The notes under the pieces were generated by a model. The model worked only from the letters and a program-made list of their open reading frames with translations. It ran no database searches and was not told the origin of the DNA. Both the position numbers and the translations under genes were made by a program. A DNA stretch of 39,735 nucleotides, from the NCBI GenBank assembly GCA_029261455.1, contig JAJDBH010000117.1:1-39735 (forward strand). The letters are read 5' to 3'. This document shows, in pieces, positions 28,785 to 38,596 of the stretch. Origin of the DNA: Nitrospinaceae bacterium. GTDB lineage: Bacteria > Nitrospinota > Nitrospinia > Nitrospinales > VA-1. Positions within the stretch are counted from its first letter, which is position 1. The number at the start of each line of letters is the position of its first letter.

Positions 28785-28853
28785 AAAAAATGAATTGGTG
28801 GTCTACAGGCTTCGTGATATAGAAAACAGCTATAGTTTTAATAAGGAAGAGTG

Positions 28854-29309
28854 ATGAGCGAGAATTGCAGGTTTGAAAATGTTGAAGAGATTTTTGAAGG
28901 TCGCTTGCGCGGCAATCAACTGATGCTCAGCGGTAAGGGGCTCAATGCAGAAGAGGCGCGTCTATTATGGCAGTCACCTCGAATGGAAGAAATCAGTTGG
29001 CTGGATTTGGATGATAATAATCTCGGAGACCGGGGAGTCCAGGATATGGTCGAATGTGCATTTTTGAAAAATGTCCAGTATTTGAATCTCAATCAGAACA
29101 GCGTTAGTGATGAAGGTTTGAAGTTCCTGGCCAAGGCCAAACATTTAGGTAAACTCAAGCGTTTACACCTGAAAGAAAACTCAATCAACGGAGAAGGCCT
29201 CATCTCTTTATTTAACTCCGAAACGCTGGTGAATCTGGCTACCTTCCAAGTCCATGAAGGCTGGACCTGCAAAAAAAGGGACGGGTGGCGTTACAAGCCG
29301 CAGAACTGA
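28854..29309 (+). CDS. Leucine-rich-repeat (RNI-like) protein
   Basis: SWLDLDDNNLGDRGVQDMVECAFLKNVQYLNLNQNSVSDEGLKFLAKAKHLGKLKRLHLKENSINGEGL. Confidence 0.75.
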   Translation: MSENCRFENVEEIFEGRLRGNQLMLSGKGLNAEEARLLWQSPRMEEISWLDLDDNNLGDRGVQDMVECAFLKNVQYLNLNQNSVSDEGLKFLAKAKHLGKLKRLHLKENSINGEGLISLFNSETLVNLATFQVHEGWTCKKRDGWRYKPQN

Positions 29310-29312
29310 CTT

Positions 29313-30551
29313 ATGTCTCTTTCCTCCAGCCAGCTACATATTCATATTTCTGCACAAGATCGGCCAGGGATTCTTGCTGAAACTCTGGCGTTCATCGTTG
29401 AGACCGGTTGGAATGTGGTCGATATCAAGCAATTTGTCTTTAATGGATTGCTAAACCTTTCAATTTTACTTGATGGGTGTGATGAGAGCCGCATTCTGCC
29501 TCTTCGCGAGGCGTTATCTTCTTACGCCGAAAAAATGAATTTCAAGGCTACCGTCTATCCCTGGAAAACTGCTAACCGGCCGGATGCGCCCTATGGTCAT
29601 CGTTCTGTGGTGACGCTACTTTGTGAGTCCATGCCATCTGCTGGTTTTCTAGAAATCACCCAAATTTTTGCTGAGCTAGATATCAATATTCTTCGTATTG
29701 AACAATTGGATTCGGGGGATGTTCACGCGCTGGAATTTATTATCGGAACTCGCGAGGCTCACTCATCAGAGGAAGTGCTGAACGCTCTGGTGAAGTTCAA
29801 GGAAAATTATGGCGTCGATATTGCTGTGCAGGAGGAAACTTATTTCAGGCGCAATAAAAGATTGATTGTGCTGGATGCCGATATGACCTTTTTACAATGT
29901 GAGGTCATTGATGAGCTGGGGAAATTGGCAGGGGTAGGGCAGGAAATGGCGGCAATCACCCATCAGGCTATGAGTGGTGAGATGGACTTCAAGTCAGCTT
30001 TGCTGAAAAGAGTGAAGCTATTAAAAGGTTTGCCTGTTGAAAGTCTGCAGCAGTTATCCAACTCATTGCCTTTGACACCTGGGGCGGAATCTCTGGTTAA
30101 TATCTTAAGGCATCTGGGCTATAAAATTGCTCTGGTCAGTGGTGGATTCCAGTTTTTTATCGACAAAATTCGCGATAGTTATGGATTAGATTATGGTATC
30201 GCCAATCAGTTGAAGGTAGAGGATGGCAAAGTTTCAGGTGAGCTTGAGGGTGAGATTATCGATGCCGAAGCCAAGGAAAGAGCCTTGGTTTCTCTGGCGG
30301 AAAAGGAAGGATTCTCCCTGCGCCAAGTGGTGGCAGTTGGGGATGGGGCTAATGATATTAAAATGCTGGCACGGGCTGGATTGGGAATCGCGTTCAATGC
30401 CAAACCGATTGTGCAGCGTCAGGCACAGGCCAGCATTAACCAGTCAGATTTAAGATTAATCCTTTATTTTTTGGGTATTAACGGCAAAGATCTTCAGGAA
30501 TTAGATGAGCTTTCTGGCGGAGGCCAAGTGCAATCATGGCCGGAAAAATGA
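29313..30551 (+). CDS. serB: Phosphoserine phosphatase with N-terminal tandem ACT domains
   Basis: ACT: LHIHISAQDRPGILAETLAFIVE; HAD: LIVLDADMTFLQCEVIDELGKLAGVG, LVSGGFQFF, VAVGDGANDIKMLARAGLGIAFNAKP. Motif I is DADMT. Confidence 0.93.
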   Translation: MSLSSSQLHIHISAQDRPGILAETLAFIVETGWNVVDIKQFVFNGLLNLSILLDGCDESRILPLREALSSYAEKMNFKATVYPWKTANRPDAPYGHRSVVTLLCESMPSAGFLEITQIFAELDINILRIEQLDSGDVHALEFIIGTREAHSSEEVLNALVKFKENYGVDIAVQEETYFRRNKRLIVLDADMTFLQCEVIDELGKLAGVGQEMAAITHQAMSGEMDFKSALLKRVKLLKGLPVESLQQLSNSLPLTPGAESLVNILRHLGYKIALVSGGFQFFIDKIRDSYGLDYGIANQLKVEDGKVSGELEGEIIDAEAKERALVSLAEKEGFSLRQVVAVGDGANDIKMLARAGLGIAFNAKPIVQRQAQASINQSDLRLILYFLGINGKDLQELDELSGGGQVQSWPEK

Positions 30552-30609
30552 GCAATAGCTGATCTTGTTTTTTTTATCTACACTTTCTTTGAAATATTTG
30601 AGACACACT

Positions 30610-31254
30610 ATGGAAAGCTTAGGAAGGGCGATATTGCTGTGGGTGTTCGTTGGATCAGTGCTGGGTTGCTCGATAGTTCCGGTAAAGCCAACTTTGATAA
30701 GAACACCTCTGCCTGATAAAGAGCTAGCAATGAAAATCCAAAGTTATGACTCTTGCCCTAACCCAGCTCTTCCAAAAGACTCAAGCGATCCACGAGAGTG
30801 GAAATACGGATGTTTTTGTGGTCAAGAGCATCCTCCCTTTAAAAATGAGCCAAAGGAAGAGTATTACAAAATAAGGCCAAAAGATGATATTGACGAAGTA
30901 TGCCGGGATCATGATTTATGCTGGCTTAAATATGGAATAGGCGATGCCCAATGTACGGATGAATTTAATGAACGGATCAAGTACCTAAATGATAGCTTCA
31001 CTAATTTGGACAAAGGGCAATGTAGAAATATCACAACTGACGTTGTTTTAGGATTTCTAACACCTTTTGTTAAAAATAAGCATAAAACGGATAAGGCAAA
31101 AGAATATGGTTCGCTTTTTGCGAAAATTGTAACTTTACCTGTTTCAATATTTGGGATTGGTGTTCACAAAGGGGCAGAGTCGATAAAAGGACACCCAGAA
31201 CGATTTGAAGAGTGCAATATAGAGAGCCAAAAAATCAAACTGGAGCAGGAATAG
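30610..31254 (+). CDS. Phospholipase A2-like lipoprotein
   Basis: Likely start MESLGRAILLWVFVGSVLGCS (lipobox VLGC); WKYGCFCGQEHPP resembles the PLA2 calcium loop and DDIDEVCRDHDLCW the PLA2 His-Asp active site. Confidence 0.65.
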   Translation: MESLGRAILLWVFVGSVLGCSIVPVKPTLIRTPLPDKELAMKIQSYDSCPNPALPKDSSDPREWKYGCFCGQEHPPFKNEPKEEYYKIRPKDDIDEVCRDHDLCWLKYGIGDAQCTDEFNERIKYLNDSFTNLDKGQCRNITTDVVLGFLTPFVKNKHKTDKAKEYGSLFAKIVTLPVSIFGIGVHKGAESIKGHPERFEECNIESQKIKLEQE

Positions 31255-31348
31255 CTTGGTTGTTAGGCTTTGCAATGTTTGAACTGTTTGCCCAGAACTC
31301 AACAAGAGGTATCTCAGAGTTATAGGGCAGCATGAAGCAGATTAGAGA

Positions 31349-31729
31349 TCAGGCAGGAGTTTTATTTCTATAAGCCAGATCTTTAACAGAAAGAATGCCT
31401 GCGATCTCATCATTTTTCGTCACTGCCAGATGGCTTATTTTGTATTCTTGCATCAGAACAATTGCTTCAGAAGTTGATGCCTCCTGATCAATAGATAAGA
31501 TGGACTCTTCCATAATTTCCGAGAGTGTGGTTGTCTTTGGATCTAAACCCTCGCTGATCAATTTATGTACCAAGTCACGCTCTGCTAGAATACCTACATA
31601 ACCCTGGCAACCCTTCACCAGCAGAGACCCAATTTCCTTTTCCTTCATTAATTGGGCTGCTTCTTGGGCGGTAGCTTCAGAATAGATACTGATGATCGGT
31701 GTAGTCATTTGAGAACGAATGGTATCCAT
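31349..31729 (-). CDS. Tandem CBS-domain protein
   Basis: ISIYSEATAQEAAQLMKEKEIGSLLV...LSIDQEASTSEAIVLMQEYKISHLAVTKNDEIAGILSVKDL. Confidence 0.92.
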   Translation of the reverse strand: MDTIRSQMTTPIISIYSEATAQEAAQLMKEKEIGSLLVKGCQGYVGILAERDLVHKLISEGLDPKTTTLSEIMEESILSIDQEASTSEAIVLMQEYKISHLAVTKNDEIAGILSVKDLAYRNKTPA

Positions 31730-31838
31730 AATTCTTCTCCCCTGATTTTTTTCGAGTATAAGAATTATACAATGATTTTCATTGGTTGTAAATCATTGCT
31801 CAGGTGTCAGATAGAAATTGCAGATACTGGGTTTATTG

Positions 31839-32999
31839 CTAGGTATTGTATTTTATATCCCAACCTCTTTTCTTCGCTTCTTCTTTCAATAACTCACCGG
31901 ATAGGGTTTTTTCGATGGAAACTGCTCCTTCGACCAATTTATTTTGGGCAGAAAGAATGGCGACTATGCTGGCGTGCCAGCCAGTTAGTTTTTCCATGGC
32001 GGTGAACCCGGTTTTTTCATCATAGGTTTCACAAAGGTCCAGAGTACAGACTGATTTTTCCCCATTGGTTTCTCCTTCGCAACGCGTTCGGATGACACAG
32101 ATATCGCGGACTTGATCGCTGGAAACTTTAGGCTGGAGTAGAGCGTGAAAAATTTCTCTGGGGATAAAGCTCTTCTCTTGGATTGTAGCAGGGTTCTGCT
32201 CAAATAACCCCAGTTGCTGGAATGCTTGAAAAGTTTGCCAGTGGCCGGGGTAGCGGAGGGTTTTGTTTTCCAAGCGCTGAAGTTTTCCGGCAAAGGTCCA
32301 GGGCGCAGTGGATAAGCCACCTGAAGTGACCGCTGCTTCCAATCGTCCCAAAGGAGCGGGGAAATCCAACTCTTCCACCTCGCCCAAGCAAGGCACTTGT
32401 GTGGGTTTTCCATCGCGTATGAACCATGCGGAGCCCTCATACTCGTTGGTCAAACCGTTAATATTGAATGTGGAGATATAGTTCCAGGGGGGGATTGGAT
32501 TCAAAGGCAGTCCACCATCCCATATAAATAGGTTGATGGGGTTTTCCACGAAGCTCATAGCCAGTACTCCGAGGGAGATGTTGAGTCCGGGTCCCATACC
32601 ACAGTCTGGAACGATGGTAATACCGGAAGATTTTGCCGATTCATCAAGGGCCAACTGTTTGCGAACAGTATCTGTGTGTCCACCCAGATCGCATAGGTTG
32701 GTCTTGCTATCGATCGCGGCCTGAGTGATGCCTAAGTTGAACGTAAAGGGAACTGCGCTGATGGCTGAGTCGATGCCTTTTAACGTCTCGTGGAGTTGAT
32801 GTTGGTCCTCTGCATCCAGGCTGACTGGCTTGAATATATCTTGTGAAAGCAGGGTACGTAGTTTCTCTGCTCCCTTTTGTGCCGTTTCGAGATTGAGGTC
32901 GCAGAGAAGTATTTCCTCGGCTGACCCAAACCGGGCTAAATCATAGGCAGCAGAGAGTCCTTGTCGACCTGTTCCAATGACTGCGTATTGATAACCCAC
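31839..32999 (-). CDS. Saccharopine dehydrogenase-like (lysine 6-dehydrogenase-like) oxidoreductase
   Basis: YAVIGTGRQGLSAAYDLARFGSAEEILLCDLN Rossmann; DLGGHTDTVRKQLALDESAKSSGITIVPDCGMGPGL. Confidence 0.88.
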   Translation of the reverse strand: MGYQYAVIGTGRQGLSAAYDLARFGSAEEILLCDLNLETAQKGAEKLRTLLSQDIFKPVSLDAEDQHQLHETLKGIDSAISAVPFTFNLGITQAAIDSKTNLCDLGGHTDTVRKQLALDESAKSSGITIVPDCGMGPGLNISLGVLAMSFVENPINLFIWDGGLPLNPIPPWNYISTFNINGLTNEYEGSAWFIRDGKPTQVPCLGEVEELDFPAPLGRLEAAVTSGGLSTAPWTFAGKLQRLENKTLRYPGHWQTFQAFQQLGLFEQNPATIQEKSFIPREIFHALLQPKVSSDQVRDICVIRTRCEGETNGEKSVCTLDLCETYDEKTGFTAMEKLTGWHASIVAILSAQNKLVEGAVSIEKTLSGELLKEEAKKRGWDIKYNT

Positions 33000-33040
33000 A
33001 GATAGTTAAATTAAAGTGATGGGGAAATTATAGGCTGTTC

Positions 33041-33580
33041 TTAATCCATCAGCACCATGCCAATGGCATGGGTTGGAGTGCAAGGGCTCTGTTTACCGAG
33101 GTCCTCCCATCCGTTATTGTTGATGGTTTCATTCACATCTATGCCGCAAGCTTGCAAAGTAGGCCGGGCTTTTTCAGGGAATTGGCAATTTGTTGCGATG
33201 GTGCAGGGGTCGCATAGGTCACAAGGTTGAGCGGATAAAGCGAAAGCTTTGATAAATCCTTTTTCCTTTAAGCGTTTTTCTAACTGAACAACGATATCCC
33301 TTACATTTGTTTCCGGGCTGGCATTGATGAGCAGAGCCTTATCGTATTCTATTAGAACTTCCGACATTTCTTCTGCATCAGGAGTGTAGGGGGGGCAGGT
33401 GAGGAGTGATCCATAATGGGAACAACCATATTGGCATTGCAACTTCATCCAATTGGCCATGGATATGGTTTTTGTTAAGATCACTTTCGCTTTGGTACAG
33501 CCTAAGCGGATAGCCTCCTGAATCAACTCTTGATTCGATCGAATATTTTCGGGCAGGGCTTTTATATTTTCTGGTAGCAT
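33041..33580 (-). CDS. DUF2284 predicted metal-binding protein
   Basis: Cys-rich: LQCQYGCSHYGSLLTCPPYTPD, SAQPCDLCDPCTIATNCQFPEKARPTLQACGIDV. Confidence 0.85.
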   Translation of the reverse strand: MLPENIKALPENIRSNQELIQEAIRLGCTKAKVILTKTISMANWMKLQCQYGCSHYGSLLTCPPYTPDAEEMSEVLIEYDKALLINASPETNVRDIVVQLEKRLKEKGFIKAFALSAQPCDLCDPCTIATNCQFPEKARPTLQACGIDVNETINNNGWEDLGKQSPCTPTHAIGMVLMD

Positions 33581-33811
33581 CAGCTTTTCCGTTTACGCTG
33601 TTTCTTTATTTCTTTTGTATTGCTATTATTTAGTGGATGAAGCTGAGGGTCAAGAACATACTTCGTATAGCAGTCACAGCGAGTTCCCAAAAACTAACCT
33701 ACTCAGAATCTGTCATTTTAATCATTGATTATTAAGGGTTTATCGTTTTTAATGGGTTTAAGTTAAGCTCTCAAATCTTACGGACTGGAAAACAGCAACA
33801 ACGGGTGAGAA

Positions 33812-34534
33812 ATGGAATTTCCTTTTAAGGCAGTTGGTTTTGATTGGGCACACACATTGATGGGGTTAGGGGAAGAAAGTGACCGGCTTCCTCTGGAAAA
33901 GGTTTTTGCTCATCTCATGGCAAAACAAATTCCTTTACCTGACTTTGATGTGTGTCTAAATAAATCTCGGGAATTGTTTAGGCCGATGATTGAACAATCT
34001 CGAATTACTCACATGGAAGCCCGTTACGAGGAGGTTTTACAATACCTGCTTTTTTATTTCAAAATTCCCTGGCAAGGCAAGGTTTCGCTTCAGGAACTTT
34101 TGCAGGTTTATTATCGGGAAGTCTATCAGGAAAGGGAGATCTTCCCCGAAGTCATTAATGTTCTTCAGCAAATGAGTCAATGGGGTATCAGCATGGGAAT
34201 TGTTTCGAACACCACCAATCCGGTTTTTATGAAGGAGCTGGAATTGGAGAACTCAGGATTGAAGAAATATTTCGATTTCACCATATACTCCTCAGGCGTG
34301 CCCTTTCGCAAGCCGCACCCCTCCATCTTTCATCTTGCGATCAGTCATTTTCAATTAGATCCATGCGAAATTCTTTTTGTGGGAGATAGTCTTTCAGCAG
34401 ACATTCTGGGAGCCCAAGGGGTGGGAATGAAGACAGCATGGATAAATCGTAAAGAAGAACAAACTGATATTGTTCCAGATTATGAACTGGCCTCTTTGGA
34501 AGACTTGTTACGGATCCATTGGGTTGAGGCATGA
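33812..34534 (+). CDS. HAD-superfamily hydrolase with atypical motif I (DWAHT)
   Basis: VGFDWAHTLMGLG; GIVSNTTNP; PFRKPHPSIF; EILFVGDSLSADILGAQGVGMKTAWI. Confidence 0.85.
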   Translation: MEFPFKAVGFDWAHTLMGLGEESDRLPLEKVFAHLMAKQIPLPDFDVCLNKSRELFRPMIEQSRITHMEARYEEVLQYLLFYFKIPWQGKVSLQELLQVYYREVYQEREIFPEVINVLQQMSQWGISMGIVSNTTNPVFMKELELENSGLKKYFDFTIYSSGVPFRKPHPSIFHLAISHFQLDPCEILFVGDSLSADILGAQGVGMKTAWINRKEEQTDIVPDYELASLEDLLRIHWVEA

Positions 34535-35265
34535 GCCACAAGTTTTTTGTTCCCTCCGAACAAATTGTAAGTGACAAGGTAACGCTAACCGGGTCAGATG
34601 TCTCGCATATCAGAACCGTATTAAGGTTGAAGGTGGGAGCGTCCATTCAGGTAATCGGTGGTCCGGATAAACTGCTCACCGTTCGACTGCTTGAGATCAA
34701 AGCGAAGGAGATTCAAGGGGAAGTCATTAAATCTGAAAAGTTTGATGTAGAATCCCCTTTAGCAGTTCACTTGGGGTTGGTATTGACCAAAGGCAACAAG
34801 TTTGATGCATCTTTAAGAAAGTCTGTAGAACTGGGGGCGTGTTCTATCACTCCTTTGACCACTGAGCGATGCGTGGTAAAAACACATCAGGTTGGAAAGA
34901 AAACCGAGCGCTGGAAAAAAATTGCGCTTGAAAGTTCAAAACAATGCGGGCGCACCCAGGTTCCTCAGGTGGCAGAGGGGATAGAAACTCTGGCAACGTT
35001 TTGCCGCAATAGCGATGATCGAGACCTTAAACTGGTCTTTTGGGAAGAGGAGAGCGACAATTCTCTTAAAGATCTAAAGCTGTTTAGTGTACCCCGCTCA
35101 GTTGCGGTATTAATTGGACCCGAAGGAGGACTCAGTTCGTCTGAGATCGAAAAGGCTCGTGAATATGGTTTTCGGACTGTGAGTCTGGGGCCACGCATTC
35201 TCAGAGCAGAAACAGCCCCTGTTGTTGCGTTGGCACTTTTGCAGTCACTTTGGGGAGACCTGTGA
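34531..35265 (+). CDS. rsmE: 16S rRNA (uracil1498-N3)-methyltransferase
   Basis: HIRTVLRLKVGASIQV; LTKGNKFDASLRKSVELGACSITPLTTERCVV; ALESSKQCGRTQVPQV; LIGPEGGLSSSEIEKA; SLGPRILRAETAPVVAL. ATGA overlap with HAD gene. Confidence 0.96.
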   Translation: MSHKFFVPSEQIVSDKVTLTGSDVSHIRTVLRLKVGASIQVIGGPDKLLTVRLLEIKAKEIQGEVIKSEKFDVESPLAVHLGLVLTKGNKFDASLRKSVELGACSITPLTTERCVVKTHQVGKKTERWKKIALESSKQCGRTQVPQVAEGIETLATFCRNSDDRDLKLVFWEEESDNSLKDLKLFSVPRSVAVLIGPEGGLSSSEIEKAREYGFRTVSLGPRILRAETAPVVALALLQSLWGDL

Positions 35266-35348
35266 AAAATTAAGCTCAATAGTAAAAACTTGGTTATGAT
35301 TGAGTTGAAATTGAGCCCTTATTTAAACCTTGAATCTATGATCCGACC

Positions 35349-36137
35349 ATGACTTATCAATGCAAGCTTGACATTTTTGAAGGCCCTTTAGATCTTTTGC
35401 TTCATCTGATTAAAGAGCAAAAGATGGATATCTACGATATTCCTATTGCTGATATTACCCGGCAGTATATGAAATATCTGGAGATGATGAAGGAGTTGAA
35501 CCTTGAGTTGGTCGGAGAATATTTGGTGATGGCTGCTGAATTGACGCGCATCAAGTCAAAAATTTTACTGCCCGCTCCAGAAATAGATGAAGAGTTCGAT
35601 GAGGGAGGCGGGGAAGATCCGCGTGCAGAATTGATGCGCAGGCTGAAAGAATACCAGCGCTATCGGGACGCGGCGTTTGAGCTGAGGTTGAAAGAGCATG
35701 ACCGGCAACAGGTTTTTGTGCGCGGTGGACAGATTGAACTTGATGACAGCGCAGAAGAGAAGGAATTGGTGGACGCATCAGTATTCGATTTGCTGAAAGC
35801 TTATCAGAAGATGCTGGATACCAAGTCGTTTGAGAAAGATTATGAAATTAAAATCACCGAAATGTCGGTCACAGACCAGATTCAGCACATTATGGAAATT
35901 CTCAATGCTTCAGAAAGCGTTACGTTTGAATCCTTGTTCACGGTGCTAAATACTAAGCAGGAGGTTGTTGTAACATTTTTAGCTATTCTAGAATTAATGC
36001 GTCTCAAATTATTGCGTGTTCAGCAGGCCCGCCATTTTGAAACCATTCGTATTTATAAATCTGCCGATCAGGAAACTCAGGATGCCATTTTGCAGGAGTA
36101 TCATGGCTCTATGGATTCTGAACCCTCCGAACCCTGA
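35349..36137 (+). CDS. scpA: Segregation and condensation protein A
   Basis: FEGPLDLLLHLIKEQKMDIYDIPIADITRQYMKYLEMMKELNLELVGEYLVMAAELTRIKSKILLP; C-terminal winged-helix VVTFLAILELMRLKLLRVQQ. Confidence 0.95.
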   Translation: MTYQCKLDIFEGPLDLLLHLIKEQKMDIYDIPIADITRQYMKYLEMMKELNLELVGEYLVMAAELTRIKSKILLPAPEIDEEFDEGGGEDPRAELMRRLKEYQRYRDAAFELRLKEHDRQQVFVRGGQIELDDSAEEKELVDASVFDLLKAYQKMLDTKSFEKDYEIKITEMSVTDQIQHIMEILNASESVTFESLFTVLNTKQEVVVTFLAILELMRLKLLRVQQARHFETIRIYKSADQETQDAILQEYHGSMDSEPSEP

Positions 36138-36141
36138 GCCG

Positions 36142-38421
36142 TTACTTTGTGCTGAGGTTGAAGACACCGTCCCAGTCCACTGCGGGAGGATTGAGGATAA
36201 AGTTGTTGCATCGCTCCAGGTAGACTTTTGAAGGACCATCTTCTGGTCGGGACAGCAATGCATTTTCAAAACACCTTTTGGCTTCATCCCACTCACGATT
36301 CTGATAATTCATCAAACCCTGATTAAATAAGGGCAGTATCTTTTTAAGAGATTCTTCGATTTCTCCCTTTTTCCCCAAAAGCTCGTAAATTTTTATGGGA
36401 GTGGACCGCCCAACCACCCGTAGAATATCCAGTTCCCGAACCTCTATAAAGTCCTTAGCCTGCTTGTAGGTGGACTCGCTGATTAGGGAGTAAGTTCCAT
36501 ATTGTTTGTTAGCCCCCTCCAGGCGAGCGCACAGGTTAACAGAGTCCCCATTCATTCCATACATCATGCGAGCGTTGGAACCCATGTTCCCGATTACCAT
36601 TGAGCCTGTGTTGAGGCCTACACGCATTAACAATTCAGGTTTGCCTTCTTCTTTGAATTTCATGCGCAGTACTTTGAGCTTGTTTTGCATATCTATGCAT
36701 ACCCAACAGGCGCGGCGGGCGTGATCATTGAAATAAACCGGAGCACCAAAAAAGGCTTTAATCGCATCGCCGTCATAACGGTCCAGAGTGCCTTCGTATT
36801 GTAAAAGGATGTCTGTCATTTCGCTCAGGTAAGTATTCAAAAGGTCAACCAGTTCTGTTGGTGCAAGTTGTTCGGAGAAGGTGGCGAATCCCTCCAGGTC
36901 GGTGAACAGGGCAGTGAGTTCTTTTTGTTCTCCCCCCAGCTTGAGCCTTGAGGGGTCGTTGATCAGTTCTTTTACGACTCGTGGTGAAAGGTATTGGCCG
37001 AATACTTTTTTGATAAACTGCTTTTGTTTTTCTTCCTGAATATAACGTCCCAACATGATTGTGGTGGCAATACCCGTGTTTTCCAGGAATGGATAAATAT
37101 CTGTTAACCAGAACCCTTTGTTGAGAAATACCCAATGGCTTAAATAGAACAGAGCGCAGGCACTTACTGACCAAACCAGAAAACTTAGCATGGGTTGAAT
37201 TCTGGAATAGATAAGTGTGAAAGCTATCCCGATCAGTAATAAATAAAGGAAGTCGAGGGCAGGTTTCCAGGAAGGCTGGGTTAGAAAGCGATCACTTAAA
37301 ATATTGTCGATAATCGTTGCATGGATTTCCACGCCCGGTAATGCAGGATCAAAAGGAGTCGATCTCAAATCCTCAAGGGCGATAGCGGTGGCGCCTATCA
37401 GAACTATTTTATTTCGCACGGATTCTATTATTTGGTGGCTTACAGTTTTATCTAGAAGGTCGCTGATGGAAATACTGGGAATTGTTCCACGAGGGCCGAG
37501 ATAATTGACTTCCATTTCGCCTCTCGAGTTCGTTGGAATGACAATAGGGTTTTCGTGGTCCAGAATGACTTCTTCCATACCAGATTCATTAACCCGAAAG
37601 AGCAGGGTGGCACCAAGGTATTGCTCCAGAATTCGTATCGAAAATGGTGGGAAGTAGTAATCTTTTCCACCTACAGAATCATTATATCGGACGATAAGAG
37701 GGAGTTGCCTAACCGTACCATCATCTTCGAGATCGAAGCTTAGAAAGCCGGATCGGCTAGCAGCTTTTGATAATGGGGTGATGTTGGACTCAACCGCAAA
37801 GGCAGTGGGAAAAACTAAACTGGGTAATTTAAGGCTCTCATTGGACTTTAGAAACCCATTGAACTGAGAAGATTTTATATCTTTAAAATAGTGATTACGC
37901 TGGCTGAGGGATAAATGGTCCAGCCCTTCTGCAGAAAAATGAAAGAAATATCCCAAGACAGATTTTGGGCCTTCTGCCAGGGCTTGGGAAAATTGAGCAT
38001 CGGCATCGGTTTCCTTTAACATTTCATCCAAAAAAACCAAAGCCTCTGGGTTTTGAGTTGGGCCAATCATGCCCTTCAGTTGTCTAAGGTCTTTATTGTA
38101 TGAGCTGGTCTGTGCTGAAGAAAAAATGATGTCGAACCCAATCACTTCCGCTTCATATTTATTAAGCTTTCGCACCAGTTCGGCCATGGTTTGCCGTGGC
38201 CAGGGCCAACGACCGAGTGTGTCGATGCTCTTCTCATCAATTTTTGCGATAACAACATTTGAACTGGGGGCGAGGGGACCGCGTAACTTGAAATGTATAT
38301 TTTGCGAAAGGTTTTCAAGTGGCTTTAACCATTGTGGCGAATAACTATAGGTAATCAGGATCAGTGCTGTGAAAAGAAGACCACCGAAAAGAGAGGAATA
38401 ATTTTTGTTTAACTGGATCAA
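36142..38421 (-). CDS. CHASE2-domain class III adenylate/guanylate cyclase
   Basis: CHASE2: FKLRGPLAPSSNVVIAKIDEKSIDTLGRWPWPRQTMAELV; three TMs; cyclase: LTALFTDLEGFATFSEQLAPTELVDLLNTYLSEM...LDRYDGDAIKAFFGAP...GMNGDSVNLCARLEG; TPR-like tail. Confidence 0.93.
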   Translation of the reverse strand: MIQLNKNYSSLFGGLLFTALILITYSYSPQWLKPLENLSQNIHFKLRGPLAPSSNVVIAKIDEKSIDTLGRWPWPRQTMAELVRKLNKYEAEVIGFDIIFSSAQTSSYNKDLRQLKGMIGPTQNPEALVFLDEMLKETDADAQFSQALAEGPKSVLGYFFHFSAEGLDHLSLSQRNHYFKDIKSSQFNGFLKSNESLKLPSLVFPTAFAVESNITPLSKAASRSGFLSFDLEDDGTVRQLPLIVRYNDSVGGKDYYFPPFSIRILEQYLGATLLFRVNESGMEEVILDHENPIVIPTNSRGEMEVNYLGPRGTIPSISISDLLDKTVSHQIIESVRNKIVLIGATAIALEDLRSTPFDPALPGVEIHATIIDNILSDRFLTQPSWKPALDFLYLLLIGIAFTLIYSRIQPMLSFLVWSVSACALFYLSHWVFLNKGFWLTDIYPFLENTGIATTIMLGRYIQEEKQKQFIKKVFGQYLSPRVVKELINDPSRLKLGGEQKELTALFTDLEGFATFSEQLAPTELVDLLNTYLSEMTDILLQYEGTLDRYDGDAIKAFFGAPVYFNDHARRACWVCIDMQNKLKVLRMKFKEEGKPELLMRVGLNTGSMVIGNMGSNARMMYGMNGDSVNLCARLEGANKQYGTYSLISESTYKQAKDFIEVRELDILRVVGRSTPIKIYELLGKKGEIEESLKKILPLFNQGLMNYQNREWDEAKRCFENALLSRPEDGPSKVYLERCNNFILNPPAVDWDGVFNLSTK

Positions 38422-38581
38422 TTAAATAGATTCTTTAGGTTTATGAATAACTCCTTTTTATTATTCAATAAGTTTGTGAATAGGACAAGGAGAAGAAAAA
38501 CCAGTAATACTGCAAAAATATATAATAATTTTGTTACTAATTAGAGAAGCTTTATTCCTTAATTTTTTAATAATACACGCA

Positions 38582-38596
38582 GATACAAGTTGTATC
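38582..38596. promoter_or_regulatory. 15-bp palindrome, candidate operator
   Basis: GATACAA-G-TTGTATC in the intergenic region between the divergent cyclase and CNB/GGDEF genes. Confidence 0.4.

Noticed and set aside
30540-30575. T8 run after serB as an intrinsic terminator
   Set aside because: The preceding sequence forms only a 3-bp AGC/GCT stem; not a convincing hairpin.
31985-32440. 151-aa ORF on the same strand inside the saccharopine dehydrogenase-like gene
   Set aside because: Alternate-frame shadow; translation shows no domain, while the host frame has clear Rossmann and family motifs.
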